Below, one piece after another: positions 37,419 to 49,159 of a stretch of DNA of 64,000 nucleotides. The notes beneath the pieces are model-generated. The model had not been told where the DNA came from and did not search any database. It worked only from the letters and a program-made list of their open reading frames with translations. Each line of letters starts with the position of its first letter. The first letter of the stretch is position 1. The position numbers were made by a program, and so were the translations under genes. The DNA lies in assembly GCA_022749755.1 (NCBI GenBank), contig CM040449.1, forward strand, positions 11,752,363-11,816,362, given 5' to 3'. The stretch is from Azadirachta indica. Its lineage: Eukaryota > Streptophyta > Magnoliopsida > Sapindales > Meliaceae.

Positions 37419-37458
<40 letters not shown>
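37419..37458. repeat. (TA)n microsatellite
   Basis: About twenty AT units without interruption. Confidence 0.95.
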
Positions 37459-37460
<2 letters not shown>

Positions 37461-37839
37461 ATTTTTTCTATTAATTTGTTAAGTATCTTATTAATTTTGT
37501 GTCAAATGAAAGTTAAAATTTTGAATATTGTTTCGCTATCTATATAACGACTAGTGAGATAACAGAGGAAGATTCTATTAACTGATTAAATGATTTTGCA
37601 TTGCTATTAAGCCCTTAAAATTTTCTTAAATAGTCTCTTATCTGGATAAACCCATTACGAAACACTTGAGAATATATTATTTTTTTAACACCCATTTTAA
37701 TTCCATAGACAACTGTCCTTACTTTTTTCTTTTTCTTCCTCTTATGCTTTGTTTTATTCTACTGAGCATATTGCTATCATTGACTTCCTTTGTTTTCGTT
37801 TTTGGCAGAGCAAGAGTTAGTAATATGTATGGGAATAAA

Positions 37840-39470
37840 TGCTGGTCAATTATGGCTCCTTTACGAGCTGGCGGCAATTGACTAACAAATAAAGAAAATA
37901 TAATAAAAATGTTAGTAAAAAATGGTATGTATTAAACAATTTTAAGAAGCCTATTATTCAGACATTTTAAAGAGGACTTCTCTCTTTATAAGGGAGAGAT
38001 TTCCTCTCATTTTAGGTTTCCCGTTTGTGAGAGCCATTACAGAGAACTTCAGGTAAGTACAAAGATGGTTTAAGCATTTTAGTTTATATTTTCCTTTATT
38101 CTTATTTATAGAATAGTTGAAGTGAAAATACTTATATGAAAATATTTTTTTGGATAGTTTGGTGAGAGGGTATATTTGGAATTACGAGTTTTGAACGAAA
38201 AATTTGTGTGATTGTACAAATTTATTATATAGTGAATTTATCTCTCTGAGAGTTTATGCTTTTTTATTTTCGGTTTGAAATTTTTCACATAAATTCTTGT
38301 GTTGTATGATTGTAATAATTTTTTATTTTATTTCTCAATTATTATTTGATATATTGCAATAGTAGTTCAAGAAATTAATTTGGGTAAGTCCAAGTTCTAA
38401 TAAATTTGGTATATATATATTACTATTTATTTATAGTACTGTTCACACAAGTAGAGTTACTTTTTATGTGAATAGTAACTATTCGAAAGAGGCGAAATTT
38501 ACCTGAATTTTTCTAACAAGTGATATCAGAGCTGTTCTTGTAGCAGAAATGTCAAGAATTAAATTTCAAATAGTATTCAGTTCAAGGTGGAGAAATGTAA
38601 TGGAGAATTAATTTTGACTTATAGCAAGTAAAAGTTAAGGATGTGCTAATTCCATATAAGATACACAAAGCATTAAAGAGGTGTGGACAATCTTAGCACA
38701 AGAAAAATTGTCAAAAGGTAGAGTGGAACTTGTAACTCCAAGTTCGTATGTAGAGAAACTGATAACTCGACTAATGTTGTCTCTATAGAAGAAGGTGGAG
38801 TGGATTCGACTTATAACTCCAAGTTAGTATGTGAAGATACTAACAACTCTAATAATGTTATCTTTATAGAAGAAGTTGTTTTTTGAGAAGGACATGATAT
38901 CCTTATGTCATTCAACATGCCATAACAAAGTACATGTTAACATTAGCGGATCCACAAATTTACACAAAGGCATTGTTTGGCACTAACGAAAGGTGTGCAG
39001 TGAAATTGATGTTGATGGCTAACGAATTTTTAAAAAACCCAACATGAAAGTTACACCATAAGTTTTCAGTAAGGTTTGATCGACATGTGCCAAAGAAAAT
39101 GAAATGCTTGAAAGTGGTTTATTCTAAGTGTGTATGTTTTTATGGTGGAGAATGATAATTCTTAAAGTTTAGAATTATGTGAAAATCCTTGCAGATGTGG
39201 AGTATAGTGTGGCATTTCTTAAAGTTGTCGAGGCGGAGATTGTTGATAAATTATGGCTCCTTTGTCTACAATTGACTAACAAATAAAAAAAATGCAATAA
39301 AAATATTAATAAAAAATAGTATGTATTAAAAGATGTTAAGGAGCCTACCCTTTTAGACATTTTTGAAAGGACTTCTTCTTATATAAAGTAAAGATTTTCT
39401 TTCATTTTAGGCATCCTATTTGTGAGAGCCATTTTCTTTTGGAGAAGACTTCTCCTTATATAAGTACGAA
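37840..39470 (+). mobile_element. Degenerate copia-like LTR element, plus orientation
   Basis: The 5' LTR is 37840-38518 (TG...CA). It is followed at 38521 by tgatatcagagc, one base from the tRNA-Met primer-binding site TGGTATCAGAGC. The internal region (38519-39240) holds only scraps of a gag-like reading (FKVEKCNGE, as in copia gag) with stops. A purine-rich tract (gtcgaggcggagat) precedes the 3' LTR start at 39241. The 3' LTR stops after about 225 bp, where a second copy begins in reverse orientation. Size and lack of pol suggest a non-autonomous or deleted element. Confidence 0.75.
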
Positions 39471-40618
39471 GAGGTTTTCTGAAATGGCTCTTATAAATGG
39501 GATGCCTAAAATGAGAGGGAATCTCTCCTTTATATAGGGAGAAGTGCTCTCCAAAATGTCCAAAATGGTAGGCTCCTTAAAATTGTCTAATACATACTAT
39601 TTTTTACTAACATTTTTATGGCATTTTCTTTATTTGTTAGTCAATTGACCAACAATATCCACCTTGGCAATTTTAAGAAATGTCATGCTAAACTCCACCT
39701 CTCCAAGGATTTTCACATGATTCTAAATTTGGGAATTATCATGCTCTATTATAAAAAGCACACACAATTAGAATAAATCAATTCTAAGCATTTTACTTTC
39801 TTTGGCATATATCAATGAAACCTTACTTAAAAATTATATTACAACTTCCACGCTGAGTTTTCTAAAAGCTTATCAATCATTAACATCAATTTCACAAATA
39901 CACCTTGCATCAATGCCAACCAATATCCTTATGCAAATTTGTGGACCCACTAATATTAACACATACTTTTTCATTGCATCTTAAGTGCCATAAAAATATC
40001 ATGTCATTCTTAAAAAGACAACTTTTTCTATAAAGACCACCTTAGTAGAATCATCAATATCTCCACGTACTAAATTGGAGCTACAAGTCAAACCCACTCT
40101 ATCTTTTAACAATGTTTCTTTTAAGGAATCAAGATTGTCCACACCTCTTGAATGACTTATGTATCCGATATTGAATCAACACATCCTTGACTTGTACTTG
40201 CCACAAGCCAAAATTGTTTATCCATCACATTTCTCCACCTCGAACAAAATACTATTTGTTGAAAAAATTTATAATTCAAAATAAACTTTCTCACCAAATT
40301 GTCCAAAGAAATACTCTCATACAAGTATTTTTATTCCAATTATTTTACTCATAAGAATAAAGGAGAATTTAAACTATAATGTTTAAACATCTTCGTAAGT
40401 CCCCCAAGTTTCTCTCAAAATGGCTCTCACAAATGGGATGCCTAAAATAAGAAGAAATTTCTCTTTTATACAGAAAGAAGTCCTCTCCAAAATATCCAAA
40501 ATGATAGGCTCCTTCAAATTGTTTAATACATTCCATTTTTTACAAACATTTTTATTACATTTCTTTATTTTATTAGTCAATGGCAGCCTGCTGCTTAAGT
40601 AACCATAATTGACCAATA
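39471..40618 (-). mobile_element. Second copia-like LTR element copy, inverted and truncated
   Basis: The minus-strand LTR starts at 39655 (TGTTGGTCAATTGAC) after a purine tract (gccaaggtggat). The internal part (39656 to about 40250) includes the same gag scrap (FEVEKCDG) with stops. A second LTR piece runs 40618 to about 40270 and lacks its 3' part and primer site. It abuts the plus-orientation copy head to head. Confidence 0.7.
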
Positions 40619-41139
40619 ATCTCCGATTGACTAACAAATAGTAGTGGAATTTAATAGAAAATAAATTGGGTGTCCTCAGGATTTTAATACCCATATATAT
40701 ATCATAGTTAATTAAATATCGAGGTTTAGTACATCTAGATTCTAACCCGCAGAAAATTCGTTTCCAAAAACAAATAATAATAATTCAGCTGTACGTTGAC
40801 TTTAAACCATAAGAAATTAAGAATAAGCTTATATCTTATAGCATATGTACTGGGCCGTGGTTTCTTGGGCCATCTTTAAACCTTAAGTGAGAAATTCAGA
40901 AGAAAACACAAAAAAAAAAGATAACAGTCGTGTGTTTACAGCATCGAACTTACAACAATTTTATAGTTAATTCACACCATAAAATTAGAATCAAAACAGC
41001 AGTATTGATCAACAAGATAATGATGAGGAAATAAAACAGCGAGCCAATGAATGCAGACACTGGGAAGCAAGAAAGCAAGATGCATTCATAGGATTTTTAT
41101 TTTAGTAACTAATATACACAAGAAAAAGTGGTTTATTGC

Positions 41140-42676
41140 TCAAACAAACTGTTGGAGGTACTCTTCGACGGTGGTGTAATTAACATCAGGATATAGCTCA
41201 GAAGCCTCCAGCTCAGCTGCAGATGGATCGATCTTAAAATTGGTCTGATCTCCTTTCAAAAATATGGCGTGGGCAATTGCTAACATAATATTTAATGGAC
41301 TTGGGGAATCTGCATGAATTAACATCACTTAAATATTTAGATTAGGTAACCTAAAGAGACATTAGTTGAAAATCACGATCGATATCTACGATACTCAAGA
41401 AGTATTGACTAATTTATAAGAATCAAGACATCATTCTCACCATTTAGAATTTCTGTATTCATGTATTAGAAGGTGGGCAACTGAGAAATATTAATTTTTA
41501 AATAATAAAGTTTCTTACCTTTCGAGAATTTTTTTTTTTTTTTTTAGTTATTATGTCCTAAAAATTAAGTAGAAGTATAACAGTTTTAAATATACAGCTA
41601 AACTAACTTCATCACTTGCTTGATTTGCATTCCTTGGTAAATTTGACTAACCTTGGATGTCCTTGAGAAGTTTCTCCTCCGTAACATATGTTTTCTCCAG
41701 GGTTTTGCCCATCTTCTTTTCCCAAAGGGCAACAAGCTCATTGAACGAGTAAGTGTTTTTAGGAGGCCTGATGAAAAGAATCTTATTCAATGTTCTTGGG
41801 TCGTCAACAGCCTTAATAGTGTAAGTTGCAATGTCATCTTCCTTGTTGTAAACCGCTGCAAACAAAATACAGTACAGTAAAATATTTGCTCTCGTAGTAA
41901 TTAAATTCTTACATAATAATCACTGTTTACCCTTGGCGTTTCCATCTCCTAAGATGGTGATCTTGTCTCTGGGAGGAGCAGTGGCTCCAACCTGTGCTAA
42001 CGTGGGAAGAAAATACGCAGCGAAGCAGTTGCTGGAGACATAAGTGTAAGGAATCCCTGCAGCCTCAATAGCACGACGGATTTTAACCTTTTCCAGGAAC
42101 ATAGATCTTATTGGCTCCACCACATTCTGGAGACGACCCACATCGTTTCCAAACTCCGATGGGAGGAATCTCTGATCAAGTCAGAGAGAATAATAATTAT
42201 AATAACTGAAGAAAAAATGAAAATTTTGTCTTCCAGAATGATATATTTGGATTGTCAATCTCATATTCATGCTTGACCAAATAGTTACCTTAACGTTACC
42301 AGCTTCTTTAATGGCAGCAATAATCTTATCCTGGTCCGATATCTGCAGGCCTGATACTGTCGATATCACAACATCAACCTGCTTGATTGCTTTCACCAAG
42401 CTCTCATGATCCTGAAGATCTCCCTACATCCTCATACATTTTACATTAGAAATTGCAAAGAAAAGTTGAAAAGCAAAGTACAATATCACTTACATAGATT
42501 ATATTGACACCCAAGTTCTTGAAATTCTCAATGACTTTTGCCTTAACAGGATCAGAGGAGGCTGTGCTCTCTCTAACCAAAGCAAAAGTAGGATGTCCAG
42601 CCTTTGCACTGGCTTCTACGATGAATTTTCCAATGAATCCAGTGCCTCCAATGATCAAAATTGCTGCCATTTTCAA
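41140..42676 (-). CDS. Phenylcoumaran benzylic ether reductase / isoflavone reductase-like
   Basis: Five minus-strand exons, 42494-42676, 42289-42423, 41931-42171, 41652-41855 and 41140-41309, all GT-AG, join in phase to 310 residues, the usual family length. The N-terminus has the NADPH-binding GGTGFIGK. Lys134 (FLEKVKIRRAIE) matches the catalytic lysine of the PCBER/pinoresinol-lariciresinol/isoflavone reductase group. The C-terminal segments (IRPPKNTYSFNELVALWE, then ELYPDVNYTTVEEYL) look most like PCBER. The family reduces benzylic ethers of neolignans or related phenylpropanoids with NADPH in the cytosol. No lesions are seen. Translation may start at the first or third codon (MKM). Eugenol-synthase-type activity cannot be excluded. 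Confidence 0.92.
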
Positions 42677-44626
42677 TATATATTTTCTGAAATATTTTAA
42701 CGCTTAAGCATTTGCAGTGGGGAAGATGGATGTTTTGTGCAATATTAATAGCTGACGATCGATAGTAAAAGGTTTCCAGAAAAATCCAGGCTGCTTCTGA
42801 ATCTGAAACTATCGTTTATAATTTTTTATGCGTCGTGGGTGGAAAATGGGGCCATTGCTGTTTACATTAAAGTCATGGTAAATTAATTATTAGCAAGAAA
42901 TGCTTTGCCCGCAATCTGAGATGTTAATAAATTCTACGAGAAACGTTAGTTGTGATGTCACTTCAAAAATTTTCCAGGAAAATTAAAGTTTCTGCCGAAG
43001 AAAAATTGACGTCCCGGCAGAAATTATGGGAAACTTGTACAGAAAGGTTGTGTTAACATAATATAATTAATTTTTTGAGGTCTTTAATTGATTCAAACTA
43101 CCAAGGGATGAATTGAAAAGCCAGTTAACAGTACAAATTTATCGAAATTTTTTCAATTAATTATATAATTAATAATCGATGAATACGACAGACGACCATT
43201 CTGTTATTTATAAATAATTAGAAACCTGCAGCATTTATAAATAATTAAGCATACATAGAATAAAAATTCTTCACCTAATAATTTTGCCCAATCAAAAGCC
43301 ATCAGTCAGCAATTGTAATTTTTTTTAAATAATTCATCAAAGCACTATTGAAAATGAAATTTGGCTGACTTATTCATTTTATCATTATTGTTATTGACAA
43401 GCCATCAATCACTGTTTTTATCTTAACCAATGAAGGGGAGCTAACTTATGTAATATTAATTTTTTTAAAATAAAATTTTAAAATTTTAAAAAAAAAAAAA
43501 AAAAAGAATCGGTGATACTTATCTTCAAATTGAGAAAAAATCCTTTTTAAAAAGTCTGAACACATGTCACCAGACCAAGACTTTAGTAATTTTATTGACG
43601 ATATGCTATAGGTGTCAAAGGGATTATGCCATAAAATCAATATTGGATGGGCTCCATCTTATGTCTTGTCATTAGTATTGATTACGTGAGAAAAATATTT
43701 TTTAACCCTTAATATATGTTTTACGTTTTCAAAAAATCTTGACAAGTAAGAAAAAAACTACTCTTTATTTAAATAAGAAAAGAAAGAAAGAAAGGAAGAG
43801 GATTCAAGTTCTCTTTAGACAAATTTTCCCATGAAATGTGAGGCTTACTTCACACTCTATGTTCATAAATTTTTAGGATGGATCACAATAGCATATATCT
43901 AAATTCTTAAAAGAACTCTAATTATAATAACAATAAACATACTTGTAATTCAAAATATAAACTTATACAAGCAGCACTAGCTTATAATAATCCTAATTCT
44001 TAATTGATTTTTTATACTTTATCCATACAAAATATCTTATATGTAAGTTTTTATATTGCGTAAACATGACAAAAATAAATAAATAAATGTGACTTTCAAT
44101 TTTTAATTCACAAATTTCTAATAAAATTTACAAAATTTGATAATCATCAATTTCTATTGAGAATATTCACTTTAACATTCATATTTATATTTAATAATTT
44201 TGTTACATAGCAATTTTAATATTAAAATAAAGTAAGTCAATTATAAACATAGTACTTTAATTTTAAACGTACCAATAACTCGTAATATTATCAAATATGT
44301 CAAATGTTTTAATTTTTATGAGCTACATAAATATATGTGTAACACTCTTGATTTAATGGGCTTGACTCACTCAAATTACAGGTCAGTTGAAATCGTCAAC
44401 CAAAAACTGTCGTCAGCACAAGCTCATGATGACAGAGAAAAGCTTAAAATTATTATTATTAAAATTTCAAAAACACTAATTAAAGGATCCAATAATTTAT
44501 CCAACGATCCAGCAAACTTGACGCTGTCCACAAATTATAAAAATATTATCTTTTGTCTGCATTGCGGAGAATTTGTTTCCTTCGATAAAATTTGAAAATA
44601 ATTTATTTGACGATTTGGAAACCAGC
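42677..44626. other. Intergenic, no gene seen
   Basis: The promoter side of the reductase gene, then AT-rich DNA with an A-run near 43487-43505. An open stretch at 44335-44595 resembles LTR or leader sequence more than a gene. Confidence 0.4.
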
Positions 44627-47600
44627 TGTCGATACTCAGATTTATAATTTTGATATTATACACTAAAAATTAAATTCTTTTCGCTTCTTTATTCAAGTAA
44701 AAAAATTAATTTATTATTTACTTTAAAAAAATTATAAATACCTTTCTGTCAAGAGAATGTGACATGTATATAACAATATTAATTTTCTTATACCTATGAT
44801 ATTCAAAATTTTAATAAAATTTAGAATATATTTTGTAAAATTCTAACTTAACTTAAATTAAAACTATCAAATCTAATTTTCTCTTTTTCATTAAAAATTT
44901 CCTTTAAGCGACAACTTACTAATTAATTACACTCACTTGTATGATGTCCAACCAAAACCGTCCTCAACTATGTCAAATAAGATGTATTAAAATTGTTCAA
45001 ACATCATGTCAATTATTACGAAACTCATTAATTTCATAGGCTCGAAGCTATCTTCTCAAAAATCAAGTCCTCCCAATTTTTAGTGAAACTAGTCTTTTCA
45101 TTAAAAATTTTATTTAAGAACGATTTACAAACTTGAATCTCAAACTTAAACTTGAACATTCAACAACAATTTCTTCTCTCTATTATAAATAACTTGTAAA
45201 ACAAATAGCAATTAGGAGAAGTCGGTTTTATTAGCAAAAATCCTCTGATATTTAAGTTAGAAAAGGTTTTTTTATAAAAAAAATATAAAAAACATAAATA
45301 AGAATTTAAAAAGTTGTGTTTCTTGTGCTTAAAATTTTTAATACTTAAGTTGATGCTATTATTTTTTTAAGTTAACATTTTATCAATGTTTATTAGCAAT
45401 ATTTTTTCTTCCATTGTCTTAATCAAGCAAAGGATATGAAGTAAATAGAAATTGCATACTAGGATATATTGTGGCCTGAGCTTGCTTTTAGGTCTTCTTT
45501 TATATTTCCTAATTGAAACAACTTTACAAATCTCGAACAAAAGTCGTCATAAGGCCTAAACTGTGACTAGTCTTTATATGAAATAAATTTTATAATTCTG
45601 CGGGTTATTGTGTAGTCTAAATTAAGGTCAGATCTTTTTACAACAACATTTTTAAAACTTATTTCATTATCTGATCCAAACTAAATCAAATTTTTTTGCG
45701 GTAATTTGTTGAATAGACAAAATTTTTTTGATCTGAACTGTGGTCAGGTCTTTTTAACAATTTCTTGTAGATGAACGACTTCTAATTATTATCTAATCTG
45801 AACTATGGTCAGATCTTTTTACAACAATTTACTAAGTAAACAAACTCCATTTAATTCCCAATTATTGTTATTTGATCTAAATTATGGTCAGATTTTTTTA
45901 TAACAATCTACTGAAATTTATTGATCTTCTGATCTAAACTGTGGTTATATTTTTTTGTGAATACTTATTGAATAATCAAAATTTATTAATTTTCTAATCA
46001 TTTTTGTCTGATCTAAACTGTAGTCAAAATTTTTTTACAGCAACTCTTGAACGTAAGATATTTATTAATTTTCTAATTATCGTTATTTAATTTGAACTGT
46101 GGTCAAATCTTTTTTATAACAACTTTTGAGATACTAAGATATTAAAACAAAATAATCGTTGTAATCTGAATCATGTTCAGATTTTTTTATCAACGATTCT
46201 TTAAAGGTAATACTTTTTCAGCATCTCCACATTCCATGGTTTCTTGACCTCTTTTCCATCTGGGTGCTATAGCTTGTAAACTCTTGACTTAACAATTCTG
46301 GTCACCTTGTACAAACCTTCCCAATTTGCTCCCAAAACTCTTTCACCAAGTACTTTGGTGTATTGTATGGCTTGTCTTAGCACCAAGTCTCCCTTGTAAA
46401 AACATCTCGCACAAACTCTTTTATTATAATACTTTATGACCTGTTATTGGTAAGTAGCTATTCTAATGAACACTTGATCTCACTTCTCTTGCAACAAATC
46501 CATGCCCAACCTCATCAACTGCTCACCAGCTAATCAATCGCAGGTTCTACTTTGTTCAAAGTTTTTTAAGGAGAAATCTTTTCCTTGTTCCTTTTGCGTT
46601 TTTGGTTTAAGTATGCTTTTATATCTTACGAACTCATGCTATGTTCAAACATTCTTTTGCCTCGGTTTGACTCATGCCACACATTGATTGCTTTATGTTC
46701 TAGTTCCTCCTGAACTTGCAATTATGTTGTTTCATTTTGATCAACGCGTGCTTGCCCCTGGTCTTGAACTCCTTCCTCAGGGATTGGTGCATACTTCTGC
46801 CTATGATGATTGTTTTGTGCTCGTAATCTACTTTTTGATTTTCCCAAAAGCAATTGTTTACACGAATCTCCAAGTAGGATAATGCTTTCTTCGTTTTCGG
46901 AGGTTGTGGCTTCTCCGCAATTTGTCTCCCAATTGTGGCTTCTTGAATTATCCTCTTAAGGTTTTTGATCTCTTTTTCCATTAACTCAATCTTGTTCTCC
47001 AAAACTTTCACTTGTTTGTCTCTTTTCAGATACTTACGCTAACTTTCTTTTAGCATTTGTGCAATTTGGACTGTGTCTGCATCCCCATCGTGGACTGCTT
47101 CTTGTCCTTAGGATTGCTGTAATGAGGGTGGTTAGCAATTAGAGTCCATGAGTTTCCCTTGTCAATCCTTTCAGTTAGATGCCTTCAAACAACTTATTGT
47201 TCCTCCATAACTTTTTGAACATTCTGCTCATAGACGACGCCAACTATTGATATCGAAATTTATAACTTCGACATCACACAGTAAAAATTGAATTCTCCTT
47301 ACTAGTTTGCTCAAAAGAAAAAATTTCTTTATTATTTATTTCAAAAAAATTATGAATGCCCTTATATAAAGATAATGTAACATATATATAACAATACTAA
47401 CTTCTTTATTCTAGTAACATTAGGAATTTTAAAATAATGTAAAATGTATCTTGCGAAATCCTAACGTGCCTTAAATTTTGATCACTAATTTTAGTTTACT
47501 CCTTCTCATAAGGATTTTCTTTGAGCAACAGTCTTATTAACTGATTAGATTCACTTATATGACACCCGATCAAAATCTTTCCTAAACTAAGCTAAGTAAA

Positions 47601-47687
47601 ATATATTAGAATTGTTCAAGTATTGGGCTAGTTAGTAAAAAGCCCATTAATTTCATGGACCCGAGGCCAAATTCCCAAACGCCACCT
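44627..47687 (-). mobile_element. Ty3/gypsy retrotransposon relic with two LTRs
   Basis: LTRs of about 440-450 bp (44627-45075 and 47248-47687), both reading TG...CA on the minus strand, enclose the element. A primer-binding-like TTGGCGTCGTCTATGAG follows the upstream LTR at about 47242. A coiled-coil-rich gag-side stretch lies at about 47011-46700. The C-terminal end of pol lies at about 46445-46207: motifs KGDLVLRQ, LGANWEGLYKV and LKKYY are those of gypsy integrase tails, with one stop. Most of pol (protease, RT, RNase H, integrase core) is deleted. Confidence 0.8.
45600..46200. repeat. Degenerate ~80-bp tandem repeat inside the gypsy relic
   Basis: A core like ctgaactgtggtcagatctt recurs about eight times (near 45617, 45734, 45800, 45879, 45933, 46014, 46095 and 46170), each followed by a T-run and a caacaa-type block. 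It lies between the end of pol and the 3' LTR. Confidence 0.6.
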
Positions 47688-49159
47688 ATAATATGAAAAT
47701 AATATTTTATATGTATAGATACTATAAACAACATATAAAATATAATAAGGAAGATTCTTAAATAGTTTCTTCATTGTGAATTTGAAAGCAGATCGACCCT
47801 GCAATTAATTTTTTCTTGGTATGTTCTTCCTCTCCCTACTCTTTTCATTACACTTGCATTCACTTCTTCTTCTTCTTCTTCTTCTTCCTTCTTTCTCCTT
47901 TTCTTTTCTTTTCTTTTCTTTTCTTTCCTTTTCTTTTCTTTTATTTTCTTTTCTTTTTAAATCTACTTGAGTTTGTGATAGATTTTATTTATTTGTTTTC
48001 TGTGATTTTGGCTATTATGATTTCTTTGTTTGCCAAAAATTTGGCACCAAGAATATATATATATATATTCTTGCTGCCAAATTTTTGGCAAACAAAGAAA
48101 TCATAATATATATATATAGTAATAAAATTTAGATAGAAATATATTTGCAAATTGTCACTATTTTAACTTTCAAATATTTATAAAATTGTCACCATTTTTT
48201 AAGTTTAAATTATTCACGAAATTGCTGTTAATTATTTAAAACCAAATTGACACCATTGATGGTTATCTATCATTGATCTTTTCAATCATTTTTCCAATTC
48301 TTTTTTCTCACTATTTTTACACACTTCTGAAGAAGAAGAAGAAGAAGAAGAATACTCATCATGATGTTAGAGCATCACTTTCGATAATGTTTCTAATGAT
48401 TTATTATTTTCTTTATATAGAATAGATACTTAGAGGGATAAGGTGAATTGCTTCTTCCCTTAATTAGGTAATGTTTATTTTCCTTACGGACTACTAAAAT
48501 GCTCTTTGAGATTTGATTATATAATTTTTTATTGATTAAATATTGTACTCTAAAAAGTATATTTGGTTTTATTTTTGTTATTATGTAAAATTTGGTTTTG
48601 GGTTTTGGAGGAGAGAAAAGAGAGAACAAAATAGGAGTATGAACAAAAACTTTAATGGGATGCTCAATAAAAAATAAAATAACTCTAGCAAACCCTTTTA
48701 TAATTGTATTTTTCTAATTTGGTGCTTTTTATTATTTTTAGTTAATTTTTTTTTTAATTTTAAAGATTTTGAATGAGTAAAAAACTTTACTTACGAAATA
48801 CTAAATTCTTATTTTAATACTCGAAGTTAAGATGGTTTAAGAGCGTTAAGTGTATGTCAAACTATTCTTAAGAGACAAACTTATAATTTATTTCTTAATT
48901 AAAATTTAAAAGACTGAATATTTTTATTTTTGAAAATACATTTTCAAAACATACAACAAAACCCTTTTTTTGGCCTAATTTTTGTCTTCGAAAATGGAAC
49001 CAAACCACCCCTAATATCTTATCCAACAACCAAAGGACAAAAGCTTTTCTCTTTGTTACATGTCCTACATATATCCTACAACACATCTGCAATTTTCTTG
49101 TATTCGAAGAATTAAATCCCTGCAATTCATTTTTATGGCAGATAGATCACTAATCAACA
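47688..49159. other. Intergenic with microsatellites and a hairpin
   Basis: Holds a (TTC)n run at about 47863-47886, a (TTTTC)n run at about 47900-47960, the hairpin at 48014-48107 and a (GAA)n run at about 48331-48352. The last part is the promoter of the alcohol dehydrogenase gene. No other gene seen. Confidence 0.6.
48014..48107. repeat. Near-perfect 94-nt inverted repeat (hairpin)
   Basis: 48014-48046 is the exact reverse complement of 48075-48107 (33 bp). Pairing extends inward through aagaatatata with a two-base mismatch (cc against gc), leaving a short (TA)n loop. Confidence 0.9.

Noticed and set aside
37666..37881. 71-codon plus-strand frame
   Set aside because: It runs into the start of the copia-like LTR and shows no conserved domain.
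44335..44595. 86-codon plus-strand open frame
   Set aside because: It borders the gypsy LTR and reads like LTR or leader DNA (TATA-like attataaaaatatt inside); no protein family is recognisable.
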